Assembly (NCBI GenBank): GCA_025359135.1 | Contig: JANYHJ010000168.1 | Location: forward strand, 62,001-126,000 | Direction of reading: 5' to 3' | Origin: Gemmatimonadota bacterium | Lineage (GTDB): Bacteria > Gemmatimonadota > Gemmatimonadetes > Gemmatimonadales > Gemmatimonadaceae | Length of the DNA: 64,000 nt | Part shown: piece after piece, positions 38,046 to 46,900 of the stretch | Layout of the letters: every line of letters begins with the position of its first letter | How positions within the stretch are numbered: position 1 is the first letter of the stretch | Translations under genes and position numbers: made by a program | The notes under the pieces: model-generated | Databases searched by the model: none | Seen by the model: the letters and a program-made list of their open reading frames with translations, nothing else | Told to the model about the DNA's origin: nothing

Positions 38046-40370
38046 CTAGAACGCGGCCGAGAGGCTCAGGTAGAGGAGGCGCGGCGGCGCGCTCTGCAAC
38101 GTCTGGTTGTCGCCGCTCACGGTGAACCCGCCCGTGCCCACCGTCGCGATCTGCGATCGGTCGGTGAGGTTGATGACGTTGAGCTGCACGGTGAGTTCCC
38201 TGATGTTGGCCACCTTGCCGAAGCGGTAGCCCAAGCCGGCGTCCACCTGACCGTAGGCGCCCGTCTTGGAGTCGTTGAGGATGCTGAAGAAGCGCGCGCT
38301 GGCGAAGCGCACGGCTCCGGTGGCGAAGAAGCCGTCGTTGTCGTAGCGCACGTTGCTCTGCGCCTGCACGAGCGGGGCATCCACCACCCACTTGTCCTTG
38401 GACGGGATGACGGTCGTGCCGCTCGTATAGTTCTCGTTGATGCGGCTCTCGTTGTACGCGAACGCCGTCTGCCACGTGAGGCCGTCCATCACCTTCCATC
38501 GCACGAGCGCCTCGGCGCCCTTGGTGCCCACGCTGCCCACGTTGGCGAAGGAGCTCAGGCAGGTGGCGGTCAGCGGGCAGACCGCGACGCCGATGAGCCG
38601 GTTCTCGTAGTTGATGGTGTAGAGCGAGAGCGAGCCCTCGACGGCGCCACGTCGCGTCCGGACCCCCGCCTCGACCGTGGTGGCCTTCTCGGGCTTGGTG
38701 TTGGCGTTGAAGTACGCGAAGGCGCCGGCGTTGGTGTTGTAGACGCCGCCCGCGGGGCTGTACGGCAGCGCGTTCACGTTCTGCGAGAAGTTGGCGAACA
38801 GTTCGTCCTGCGCGTTGATGGCGTAGACGGCGCCCGCCTGCGGCAGGAGGCCGCCGTCCGTGTCGAACGAAGCATTCGGCCGCAGCGTGTCGCCATACGT
38901 CGCGGCCACGCGCGTCTTGCCGTTGTTGACGAAGTCGGCGCCGATGCGCAGGTACTTGACGCCGTACGTGAGGCGCAGCCGGTCGTCGAGCAACTTGTTG
39001 GTGTTCTGGATCCACGCCACGGTGTTGGTGAGCGTACCTGTGCGGTCGTAGAAGAGGCGGCTGAGCGTGCTGAAGTCCACGTCCGGGCCGGTCAGATAGT
39101 TCTTGAGGCGCCAGCCGAGACGGCGGTTGGTGGTGGAGTTGCGCTCCAGCCAGAGCCCGCCCTCGAGCGCGTTCCCGGCCACTTCGCCGGCGAGCCTCAC
39201 GTTGGCGCCGTAGCGGTTGGCCTCGTACTGCGACTGGCGGAAGAAGATGGGATCGGTGGTGAACGCCGTCGAACCGTACGTTGGCGCGTGCCAATCGCCC
39301 GCGCCGTCGTTGGCATGGAAGTATGGCTGGATCGAGAGGCGCGCCTCGCCCAGCTCGTACTCGACCAGCAGGTACCCGATGTTGTCCTTGCGGGCGCCCT
39401 GCGACGACTTGAAGTACGCCTCGTCGGGGGTGGCGCTCGCTGCCGCCGCCACCGCCGTGTTCCAGTTGCTGTACTGGTCCCAATCGCGCCCGCTCTGCGC
39501 GAAGCGCGCCATCGAGAAGTCCACGTAGTCCGCTTCCTTCCGCTGGGCGAAGTCCCAGTACACCGTGTACTTGCTGGCCCCCGTGAAGTATTGGGCCTTG
39601 ATGTTCACCTGGTCCTGCCAGGTCTGCCCCGTGCCGAAGATGAAGCCCTTCTCGCCGAGGAGACCGTCGTCGGCGCCCGAGTAGCGCGTGCCAGCGCCCT
39701 TGTACTTGTCGTTGTCGTTGCGGGAAAACGAGACGTACGCCTTGAAGCCGCCATCGCCGCCGACCGTCTGCAAGCCGGAATCCCAGCGCAGGCCGGTGCG
39801 ACGCGTCGCGGCGGAGCCGACGAGCTGCGTGATGCGCCAGCGGCTGGCATTGGCGGGGTCATCCGAGAGGTACTGGATGACGCCTCCCAGGTTGTTGCTC
39901 GACGACGTGCCCAAGGCGCCCGATCCCTGCGCCACCGACGCACCCGCGAGGTTGTCCGAGTCCACGGCGCGCCCCATGCCGAGGCCGTTGAAGTTGCCGT
40001 AGCTCATATCGCCGAGCGTGATGCCGTCGAAGGTCTGGCCGATCTGTTGTGTCTGGAAGCCGCGAATGGTGACGCGATTGGACCATTCGTAGCTGCCGTT
40101 GGGGTCCGAGCTCTGAACGTTGACACCCGGCAGCTGCTCGACGAGTCGCAGTGCGTTGGTGCCGAGCGGCACCTGGGTGATGGCCTCGCGACTGATCGCG
40201 TTGCCGGCACGCGTGCGGCCGGTGCCGGTCACGGTACCGACGATTTCGACAGTCTTGATTTTCGTGGCTGAATCGGCACGCTCCGAGATCTTCTTCGTGC
40301 TACCCTGCGCGCCAAGGACGGCCGGCACGAGAAGAGCCACCAGCGCGAGGGCGGACGTGGGACGCGGCAT
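38046..40370 (-). CDS. TonB-dependent outer-membrane receptor
   Basis: A 774-residue outer-membrane gated channel. From ATG 40370 it has a signal peptide (MPRPTSALALVALLVPAVLGAQ), then a plug domain (about 30-150) including LRLVEQLPGVNVQSSDPN, NRVTIRGFQTQQIGQTFDGI and SNNLGGVIQYLSDD. A long beta-barrel follows, ending in the aromatic residue Phe (LYLSLSAAF). The barrel region shows the usual alternating aromatic pattern. The ligand is unknown; it might be a siderophore, vitamin or peptide. It is the last gene of a minus-strand run rich in exported hydrolases, 122 bases after a small lipoprotein gene. Confidence 0.9.
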   Translation of the reverse strand: MPRPTSALALVALLVPAVLGAQGSTKKISERADSATKIKTVEIVGTVTGTGRTRAGNAISREAITQVPLGTNALRLVEQLPGVNVQSSDPNGSYEWSNRVTIRGFQTQQIGQTFDGITLGDMSYGNFNGLGMGRAVDSDNLAGASVAQGSGALGTSSSNNLGGVIQYLSDDPANASRWRITQLVGSAATRRTGLRWDSGLQTVGGDGGFKAYVSFSRNDNDKYKGAGTRYSGADDGLLGEKGFIFGTGQTWQDQVNIKAQYFTGASKYTVYWDFAQRKEADYVDFSMARFAQSGRDWDQYSNWNTAVAAAASATPDEAYFKSSQGARKDNIGYLLVEYELGEARLSIQPYFHANDGAGDWHAPTYGSTAFTTDPIFFRQSQYEANRYGANVRLAGEVAGNALEGGLWLERNSTTNRRLGWRLKNYLTGPDVDFSTLSRLFYDRTGTLTNTVAWIQNTNKLLDDRLRLTYGVKYLRIGADFVNNGKTRVAATYGDTLRPNASFDTDGGLLPQAGAVYAINAQDELFANFSQNVNALPYSPAGGVYNTNAGAFAYFNANTKPEKATTVEAGVRTRRGAVEGSLSLYTINYENRLIGVAVCPLTATCLSSFANVGSVGTKGAEALVRWKVMDGLTWQTAFAYNESRINENYTSGTTVIPSKDKWVVDAPLVQAQSNVRYDNDGFFATGAVRFASARFFSILNDSKTGAYGQVDAGLGYRFGKVANIRELTVQLNVINLTDRSQIATVGTGGFTVSGDNQTLQSAPPRLLYLSLSAAF

Positions 40371-40492
40371 TGCTGAATGCTCCGGTTGGGGTGGTTCCCG
40401 CCGGGCGCGGTGCACCCGTGGATTCCGGAGATTGCATGGAGACTGTCACGGCCTCAGTGACGCACGCGCCACGTGCGCGTAACGCCGCGTGG

Positions 40493-40918
40493 TTACCCGC
40501 CCGTGACCGACACCACGGCGGGTCGCGACTTCGCGACGCTCGTGATCTCGACGCGGATTTCGTACTGGCCGGGCTTGAGGCCCGTGACCTCGGCCTCGAA
40601 CGGCTGCAGGAACATCGCGGCCGGGCAGCTGCGCGAATCATCGAGTGACGTGATGCGCACCGTGACCACGCCACCGAACCGTTCGGCGCGCGAGTCGACG
40701 GCGCCGCACGGTGAGACCATCGCGCCGCGGATGAGCACGGTGGCGCCACCGAACACGTTGGGTCGCTCCGGCCAGTTGACCTCACCCGGCACGTCACGAT
40801 CCATCGGCGTATAGAAGACGTGCAAGCTGTCGTCCGCTCCGGTCACGAGCGTGCACCCGGCGAGCGCCAGCGCGAGGGCGCTGGCGGCGGGGCGAGACCT
40901 GAGCGGACGGATGCGCAT
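40493..40918 (-). CDS. Small lipoprotein of unknown function
   Basis: A 141-residue lipoprotein with signal MRIRPLRSRPAASALALALAGC and lipidated Cys22. The mature part looks like a beta-sandwich of the carboxypeptidase-regulatory type, ending EAEVTGLKPGQYEIRVEI. Two further cysteines (SPCGAVDS and RSCPAAM) may be bonded. The ATG follows the TAG of the prolyl oligopeptidase gene with no spacing (TAGATG), so the two are probably translated together. Function unknown. Confidence 0.7.
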   Translation of the reverse strand: MRIRPLRSRPAASALALALAGCTLVTGADDSLHVFYTPMDRDVPGEVNWPERPNVFGGATVLIRGAMVSPCGAVDSRAERFGGVVTVRITSLDDSRSCPAAMFLQPFEAEVTGLKPGQYEIRVEITSVAKSRPAVVSVTGG

Positions 40919-43066
40919 CTACATGGCCTTGGGCGTACTGGGAAGTGCGGGCTTCATGCCGAGGTGGAGCATCGTGAAGCTATACACGTCAGCCGCTTCC
41001 TCGATCTGTTTCGTGACGGAACTGGCGCCGTGGCCCGAGCGGGTCTCGATGCGGATGAGGGTCGGCTGATCGCCGCCCTGCGCGGCCTGGAGCGTGGCGG
41101 CAAACTTGAACGAGTGCGCCGGCACCACGCGGTCGTCGTGATCGGCCGTGGTAACGAGCGTGGCGGGATACGCCGTGCCGGCCTTGAGGTTGTGCAGCGG
41201 TGAGTATGCGCGCAGGTACTTGTATCCCTCGGCGTCGTCGCTCGAGCCATAGTCGGCGATCCAGTTCCACCCGATGGTGAACTTGTGGAAGCGGAGCATG
41301 TCCATGACGCCGACTTCCGGAATGGCCACTGCGAACAGTTCGGGGCGCTGGGTCATGACGGCGCCGATGAGCAAGCCGCCGTTCGAGCCGCCCTGCATCG
41401 CGAGCTTCTTCGAGTTGGTGACCCTGTTGGCGATCAGCCACTCGGCCGCTCCAATAAAGTCGTCGAAGACATTCTGCTTCTTCTCCTTCATGCCCGCCTG
41501 GTGCCACCTGTCGCCGTATTCGCCGCCGCCGCGCAACGTGACCTGCACGTAGACCCCGCCCTGCTCGAGCCACGCCATGCGAGCGGCGCTGAACCCCGGC
41601 GTGAGCGAGATGTTGAAGCCACCGTACCCATAGACGAGCGTCGGGTTCTGTCCGTCGCGCTTCATGCCCTTCTTCGCGACGATGAACATCGGGACGCGGG
41701 TGCCGTCCTTGCTCGTGAAGAAGACCTGCTGCGTTTCGAAGCGCGTGGGGTCGAACGGCAACGTGGTCTTGTGGAAGACGCTCGCCTTGCCGCTGGCGAT
41801 GTCGAGTCGGTACGCGGTGGGCGGCGCCGTGAAGGACGAGAACGAGAAGAAGGTGTCCGCGTCGCCGAACTCGCCGCCGAAGCCTGACGCCGTGCCGATG
41901 CCTGGCAGCGCGACCGCGCGCACCGCCTTGCCGGTGAGCGTGACCTCCTCGACGTGGGTGCTCGCGTCCTTGAGGTACCCGACGAAGAGGTGCCCGCCGA
42001 CCGCGCTCGCGAAGGCGATCGGCTCGGGGCGTTCCTTGACGATCGTCTTCCAGTTGGCCTCGTCCGGCTTGAGCGGGTCGATGCGCACGATGCGTTCGTT
42101 GGGCGCGCCGCGGTTGGTGCTGCCGATGAGCGTGGCGCCGTCGTTGTCGACCACGCCGACGCGGTGATCGAAGCTGGTGACGATCGGGCGCCATGTGGTC
42201 TCGCCCAAGGAGAGGTCGCGCACATAGAGCGCGTTGCCGTCGTGGCCCTGCCCGCGGTCCGAGACGCTCAAGATCGCGTAGCGCTCGTCGTCGCTCGTGC
42301 CGACGGTGTGGAAGCGCTGCGGATGCTGGGCGTCGGCAAAGACAAGCTGGTCGTCGGATTGCGCCGTGCCGAGGACGTGGTAGTAGACGCGGTGGTCCTC
42401 GTTCTTGGTCGAGAGCGCCTTGGTCGTGTCGCCCGGCGTGGGATAGCGCGAATAGAAGAAGCCGTTCTTCCACCACGCCACGCCCGAGACCTTGACCCAG
42501 CGGATGCGATCCGGAAGGAGCATGCCGCTCGGCAGCTGCCGCACCTGAATTTCCTGCCAGTCGGAGCCGGCCTGCGAGACGGTGTGCGCCGCGAGCGTCG
42601 CGTCCTTGTTGATGATCGGGCCGCTCACGCGCGTGGTGCCATCGGGCGAGAGCACGTTCGGGTCGATGTAGACCTTGGCGTCGCCCTTGAGTCCCTCCTG
42701 CACATACCAGACCGACTGGTTCTGGAGCCCCGAGTTGCGCGCCACGAAGACCCACTTGCCACGTCGCACGGGCAACCCTTCGCGCGGGTAGTCGAGCAGG
42801 GTGGTGAGGCGCGTCTTGAGCGCGGCGCGAAACGGGATCGCCTCGAGCTGTGCGAAGGTGACCTTGTTCTGTGCCTCGACCCACGCCTTGACCGCGGAGG
42901 CGGTGTCGTCCTCGAGCCAGCGATACGGGTCGGCCACCTTGCCGCCCGGATAGGTATCGACGTGGTCCACCTTGGCCGTGGCCGGGTAGCTGATGCGCTG
43001 CGCGTGGGCCGAGCTGGCGGTCATGAGGCCGAAGGTCAGGGCGACGAGGATGGACTGGCGATGCAT
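40919..43066 (-). CDS. Exported prolyl oligopeptidase (S9A)
   Basis: Serine peptidase cutting short peptides after proline. From ATG 43066 it has a signal peptide (MHRQSILVALTFGLMTASSAHAQ) and 715 residues. The N-terminal seven-bladed propeller (about 70-430) begins with the family block DPYRWLEDDTASAVKAWVEAQN. The C-terminal alpha/beta-hydrolase holds the serine in QGGSNGGLLIG, the aspartate in TTADHDDRVVP and the histidine in SGHGASS. Fourteen bases separate it from the RidA fusion upstream. It is immediately followed by the lipoprotein gene. Confidence 0.94.
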   Translation of the reverse strand: MHRQSILVALTFGLMTASSAHAQRISYPATAKVDHVDTYPGGKVADPYRWLEDDTASAVKAWVEAQNKVTFAQLEAIPFRAALKTRLTTLLDYPREGLPVRRGKWVFVARNSGLQNQSVWYVQEGLKGDAKVYIDPNVLSPDGTTRVSGPIINKDATLAAHTVSQAGSDWQEIQVRQLPSGMLLPDRIRWVKVSGVAWWKNGFFYSRYPTPGDTTKALSTKNEDHRVYYHVLGTAQSDDQLVFADAQHPQRFHTVGTSDDERYAILSVSDRGQGHDGNALYVRDLSLGETTWRPIVTSFDHRVGVVDNDGATLIGSTNRGAPNERIVRIDPLKPDEANWKTIVKERPEPIAFASAVGGHLFVGYLKDASTHVEEVTLTGKAVRAVALPGIGTASGFGGEFGDADTFFSFSSFTAPPTAYRLDIASGKASVFHKTTLPFDPTRFETQQVFFTSKDGTRVPMFIVAKKGMKRDGQNPTLVYGYGGFNISLTPGFSAARMAWLEQGGVYVQVTLRGGGEYGDRWHQAGMKEKKQNVFDDFIGAAEWLIANRVTNSKKLAMQGGSNGGLLIGAVMTQRPELFAVAIPEVGVMDMLRFHKFTIGWNWIADYGSSDDAEGYKYLRAYSPLHNLKAGTAYPATLVTTADHDDRVVPAHSFKFAATLQAAQGGDQPTLIRIETRSGHGASSVTKQIEEAADVYSFTMLHLGMKPALPSTPKAM

Positions 43067-43080
43067 GGCAGCAGGACCGG

Positions 43081-43932
43081 CTACGGGATGCGGGCGACGG
43101 CTTCGATCTCGATCATCCACTCGGGACGGGCGAGGGCCGAGACTTGCACGGCGGTGGACGCGGGCGCGCTGGCGGCGTCGTAGTACCGACCGCGAACCTC
43201 GCGCAGCACCGCGACGTTCTTCATGTCGGTGACGAAGGTGGTCGTCTTGGACACGTCCCTGAAGGTGAGCCCCACGCTCGCGAGCGCGATGCGCAGGTTC
43301 TCGAAGACGCGCTCGGCCTGCGCGCGGAAGTCGCCCGCGCCCACGAGCGCGCCGGTGCTGTCCATGGCGACTTGTCCGGCGATGTGCACCGTATGTCCAT
43401 CAGACTCCACCACGACGTGGGTGTAGCCGGTGGGCGTGGAGAGTCCCGTCGGATTGATGCGCCGCTTGTTGCCAGCCGCGCTCGACTGCGGTGCAGTGGG
43501 CTCAGGCAGACGCGTGGCCTGGAACGAGACGAGCTGCCACTTGCCGTTGCGTAGAGCCCAGACATCTGTGAAGCGGATGCGATAGGGCGACTTCTGCGCC
43601 TTGAGCTTGACGTTGAGGATGCCGTTGACGACACCGCTCGACGCGAAGCGGCGTGCGCGCAAGCTGTCCGGCGTGAGGTAGTCGAGCTCGTACGGTCCGC
43701 CGGGCCCGACTTCCTTGAGCACTTCGGTCTTGTTGTCGAGTACGCCGCTCGAGCGGCCGTAGGCGACGTCGTCGGCGAGCAGCGTGTCGAGCGCGGCGCG
43801 GTCGGCCTTGAAGTCGGCGACGACGCGCGCCGTCGTGAGGCGGATGAGGGTCGGATCGTTGACCGGTGCCTGGGCGCGTGCTGGCGCGGCCAGCACAACC
43901 GTCAGGGCGAGGACGAGCAGAAGTGGGCGCAT
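43081..43932 (-). CDS. Exported DUF4440-RidA fusion protein
   Basis: A 283-residue exported protein (start ATG 43932; signal MRPLLLVLALTVVLAAPARA) joining a SnoaL-like DUF4440 domain (about 25-140: TTARVVADFKADRAALDTLLADDVAYG ... WALRNGKWQLVSFQATR) to a RidA/YjgF domain (about 157-283: FRAQAERVFENLRIALASVGLTFRDV, WMIEIEAVARIP). Cytosolic RidA deaminates reactive enamines using an arginine in the PARS block. Here that block reads APASTAVQV, so the arginine appears replaced by serine 259. This points to a binding rather than deaminase role. It lies between a SRPBCC gene and prolyl oligopeptidase on the same strand. Confidence 0.85.
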   Translation of the reverse strand: MRPLLLVLALTVVLAAPARAQAPVNDPTLIRLTTARVVADFKADRAALDTLLADDVAYGRSSGVLDNKTEVLKEVGPGGPYELDYLTPDSLRARRFASSGVVNGILNVKLKAQKSPYRIRFTDVWALRNGKWQLVSFQATRLPEPTAPQSSAAGNKRRINPTGLSTPTGYTHVVVESDGHTVHIAGQVAMDSTGALVGAGDFRAQAERVFENLRIALASVGLTFRDVSKTTTFVTDMKNVAVLREVRGRYYDAASAPASTAVQVSALARPEWMIEIEAVARIP

Positions 43933-43978
43933 CCGCGCATGATGGCGGACGCGCCCCCGAGGCGCCAGATGCCCGCGT

Positions 43979-44626
43979 CTACTTCTTCGCCGGCTCGGGG
44001 CTGCCGGTCTCGACCAGCGCCTTGAGGCGCGTGATCTGTTCGGTGAGCACCATCTGCACCGCCGGCGCCATGCGGTCGAATCCGCTCGGCAGGTAGCCGC
44101 CGACCACGTACGAGACGTCGACCTTGCCACCGCCATCCACCGGCTTGATCTCGATCGTGAGCGTGGCCGCAACGCCGGCGCCCTGCATGGGTCCGAGTCC
44201 GCCGGTCATGCGGAGCGTGCTGTTGGGGCGGACGAAGACGACGTGCATGTGCTCGACGCCGCCGCCAACGGGGAACGACTCGCAGTAGCAGCCACCGGGC
44301 CGCGCGTCGATCGAGAGCGTCCCCTTGCCCGCGGACCAGGTGTGCGCCGGGTTCCACCACTGTTGCACGCGCGTGGTGAGCGTCTCGTAGATCATCGCGG
44401 GCGGCGCGGAGACGGGCACGCTGAAGCTGATGGCGAAACCGTTCGGCGTGACGGTCGGCGCCTGCGCGATGGTCGTTCGAGGTGCGAGCGCGCCGAAGGC
44501 AGCGATGATGGCGAACGTGTGCGTAACATGTCGCAGAACGGGGCGCAGAACGGGGCGCAGAACGGGGCGCAGAACGGGGCGCATGATCTCTCCTCGGGCG
44601 ATGAGCGAGCGATGGAGGGTCGGCAT
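43979..44626 (-). CDS. Exported SRPBCC (START-like) domain protein with repeat-bearing signal peptide
   Basis: A protein of up to 215 residues (ATG 44626, or M15 at 44584). An Arg-rich leader made of four RPVL units (RPVLRPVLRPVLRPVLRHV) runs into a hydrophobic stretch ending APRTTIAQA, an apparent signal peptide. The rest resembles AHSA1/SRPBCC hydrophobic-ligand proteins: AISFSVPVSAPPAMIYETLT, VQQWWNPAHTWSAGKGTLSIDARPGGCYCE and VDVSYVVGGY. Family members bind lipids or polyketides; export is uncommon. It is 32 bases after the phosphoesterase/beta-lactamase gene and 46 bases before the RidA fusion. Ligand unknown. Confidence 0.75.
   Translation of the reverse strand: MPTLHRSLIARGEIMRPVLRPVLRPVLRPVLRHVTHTFAIIAAFGALAPRTTIAQAPTVTPNGFAISFSVPVSAPPAMIYETLTTRVQQWWNPAHTWSAGKGTLSIDARPGGCYCESFPVGGGVEHMHVVFVRPNSTLRMTGGLGPMQGAGVAATLTIEIKPVDGGGKVDVSYVVGGYLPSGFDRMAPAVQMVLTEQITRLKALVETGSPEPAKK
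44533..44580 (-). repeat. Tandem 12-base repeat (x4) inside the SRPBCC gene
   Basis: Four perfect head-to-tail copies of GCAGAACGGGGC (plus-strand sense) encode RPVL repeats near the N-terminus of the SRPBCC protein. A 12-base unit keeps the frame whatever the copy number, so slippage would lengthen or shorten the positively charged leader in four-residue steps. Confidence 0.95.
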
Positions 44627-44658
44627 TCTTCCTCCTTAGGCGAACGACGGCCCGGCCA

Positions 44659-46845
44659 TTAGCGAGGGCGCTCGGTGGCGTCCGCTGCGGCCGCCTCGCT
44701 CAGGCGCCGGCTGACCTCGTCGCGCAGCGACGCGAGGTCGGTGAAACGGCCGGTGGCGTTGGCGCCCATCTGCTGGCGGTTGGCGAGCAGCACGACGACG
44801 AGCTGCTGGGAGGGCACGCCGAGGACGTACGTGCCCGTGAAGCCGGTGTGCATGAACGCGCCGTCGGGCAGTCCGCTCGGACGCATGAAGCCGAGGTAGT
44901 GACCGAACGGCTCCGGGGTGAGGAACTCGCGGATCGTCTCGGCGCGCAGTATCCGCCGGCCGCGCGAGACGCCGTTGTCGAGCAGAAGCTCGAGCAGCAC
45001 GCTCAGGTCGGCGGCCGTGGAAAAGAGTCCCGCGTGACCGGCCACGCCGCCGTGGGCGTAGAAGGCGTTGCCATCGTTGGCCTCGCCGCTCAGCACGCGC
45101 GTCCGCCAGCCGGTCCACGCTGCGGGATGACCATGATACGGAAAGGCGAACGTCGTGTCGTACACCATGCGATGCTCATAGCCGTTGCCAACTTCGGTGG
45201 CCGCGAAATCACCGTGGAGCCGGTCGGGCGTGAAGCCAGTGTTCGCGAGACCGAGCGGTCCATAGACGACGCGCGCCGCGTACTTGTCGAGCGACTCGCC
45301 GCTCACGCGTTCGACGATGTAGCCGAGCAGCATGAAGCCCAGGTCGGAATAGTGACGCGCTTCGCCGACGCCCGATGCGAGCGGCAGGCGCGTGATCGCG
45401 GCAAGCGCCTCGCGCCGGTCGGAGGCGCTGTAGTAGAGCGGCTGCCACGGCGTGAGCCCCGACGCGTGTCGTAGCAGGTGGCGCACGGTGATGCTGTCGA
45501 GGTGCGTTCCGCGAAACTCGCCGAGGTAGCGGTACACGGGAGCGTCAAGGTCGACGGCGCCGCGATCGACGAGCGTCATGATGGCGAGCGCGGTCGCCAT
45601 GACCTTCGTGACCGACGCGAGATCGAAGCGCGTATCGACGTGCATCGTGCGCGGATGCGCGAGTGGAGCGCCGTTCGAGTCGAGGCGTTGGGCGTCGCCA
45701 TACGCCGCGAGATGGAGCAGGCGTCCGTGCTGCGCGACGAGCAGCACGGCGCCGGCCGTGGTCTTCCCGGTGGCAGCGCGCACGAGCGAGTCGGCGTGTG
45801 CGATGGCGGCGCGCATGGCCTGACCTGACGCCGCGAGCGGCGCAGGTGGGGCCGCGGGTGGTCCCTTGCAGCGACCGTTCCCCTCGTCGACCGGCTTTAC
45901 GGTGGCCGCGTCCACGAATTGCCATGCGTAGCTCCCCGTGTCGAGCGTCAACCGCAACACGCCGAAGACGTTGTCACGGTGCGTCGCGCTGTTCGACCTG
46001 ATGGCGCCGAACCGCCGCAGGTTGCGACCGCCCGTGCCGACCACGAAGCTCGTGATGCCCGAGGTCGGGTCGCGGGCTCCATCGGCGCGCATGGGCTCGA
46101 AGCGTTCATAGTCGTGGTCGTGTCCCGCCAGCACGAGGTCGGCGCGCGCCTCCTGAAGCGCGGCCCAGATCGCCGTCAGTTCGCGGGAGTCACCATGCCC
46201 GCCGGAGCTGAAGCGCGCGTGGTGCCAGTAGGCGAGCAGGCATTGGCGGGGATGCTGCGCGAGGTCGGTGCGCAGCCAGCGCTCCTGCGCGCTTCCCTGC
46301 CCGCATCCGCCCACGTCGGCGCAGTTGCTGTTGATGGCCACGAGGTGCCAGGCACCGACATCGAAACTGTAGTAGCCGCGCGCTCGGGGACCCGCGATTC
46401 CGGTCGCGCTGTCGACGCCATTGAAGTAGTCGAAGTAGCCGCGCGCCCGCGCGGTGGCGTACTCGTGATTGCCCGGCACCGGCCGCGTGATCTTCCGGAA
46501 CTTGCCGAACGACGGATCGAACTGTGTGCGGAAGTTTTCGAGCGCACCCGACTCGTACTGCAGGTCGCCGAGCAGCAGGAGCGCATCGGGCGCCAGCGAT
46601 TCGACGACGCGGGCCACGTCGTCATGCCGGCACTCCCATGCCGCGTCGAGTGGCGCCGAGCAGACGAGGTCGCCCACTGCGGCGACGACGGGCGCGCGTC
46701 CCTGGGCCACCGCGATCGGTGGCGGGATCGTTTCGACCGGTGTGCTCTCCGGCGGCGGCGAGCCGGAAGGGGCGCACGCAGCCACGACCCACACGCCGAC
46801 GAAAGCCGTGAAGTGTGCCCGCACCGCGAATCGACGGGACATCAT
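44659..46845 (-). CDS. Lipoprotein fusing a metallophosphoesterase and a beta-lactamase-fold hydrolase
   Basis: A 728-residue lipoprotein (start ATG 46845; lipobox VVAAC, Cys24) with two enzyme domains. Residues about 48-320 are a calcineurin-type phosphoesterase: GDLVC, LLGDLQYESG, VPGNHEYATA, AYWHHARFSSGGHG and LAGHDHDYERFEPM. Residues about 350-710 are a class C beta-lactamase/DD-peptidase-fold hydrolase, with S411-V-T-K414, Y499-S-D501 and H666-T-G668 in the expected order. Neither active site looks damaged. Beta-lactamase-fold proteins of this kind are often esterases or D-aminopeptidases rather than resistance enzymes. The pairing is unusual; substrates are unknown. Confidence 0.86.
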   Translation of the reverse strand: MMSRRFAVRAHFTAFVGVWVVAACAPSGSPPPESTPVETIPPPIAVAQGRAPVVAAVGDLVCSAPLDAAWECRHDDVARVVESLAPDALLLLGDLQYESGALENFRTQFDPSFGKFRKITRPVPGNHEYATARARGYFDYFNGVDSATGIAGPRARGYYSFDVGAWHLVAINSNCADVGGCGQGSAQERWLRTDLAQHPRQCLLAYWHHARFSSGGHGDSRELTAIWAALQEARADLVLAGHDHDYERFEPMRADGARDPTSGITSFVVGTGGRNLRRFGAIRSNSATHRDNVFGVLRLTLDTGSYAWQFVDAATVKPVDEGNGRCKGPPAAPPAPLAASGQAMRAAIAHADSLVRAATGKTTAGAVLLVAQHGRLLHLAAYGDAQRLDSNGAPLAHPRTMHVDTRFDLASVTKVMATALAIMTLVDRGAVDLDAPVYRYLGEFRGTHLDSITVRHLLRHASGLTPWQPLYYSASDRREALAAITRLPLASGVGEARHYSDLGFMLLGYIVERVSGESLDKYAARVVYGPLGLANTGFTPDRLHGDFAATEVGNGYEHRMVYDTTFAFPYHGHPAAWTGWRTRVLSGEANDGNAFYAHGGVAGHAGLFSTAADLSVLLELLLDNGVSRGRRILRAETIREFLTPEPFGHYLGFMRPSGLPDGAFMHTGFTGTYVLGVPSQQLVVVLLANRQQMGANATGRFTDLASLRDEVSRRLSEAAAADATERPR

Positions 46846-46900
46846 GGCGGAATGATGCGGCGCGCGTGGCGGCTCGGCGAGGGGCCGCGCGTGCGTCTTG

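Noticed and set aside
38025-40271. Plus-strand open frame of about 748 codons opposite the TonB receptor
   Set aside because: It is an antisense shadow; the receptor's plug and barrel motifs fix the coding strand.
44533-44580. A possible CRISPR-like array of short repeats
   Set aside because: Units are 12 bases with no spacers and are in frame within a gene, so they are a simple tandem repeat.
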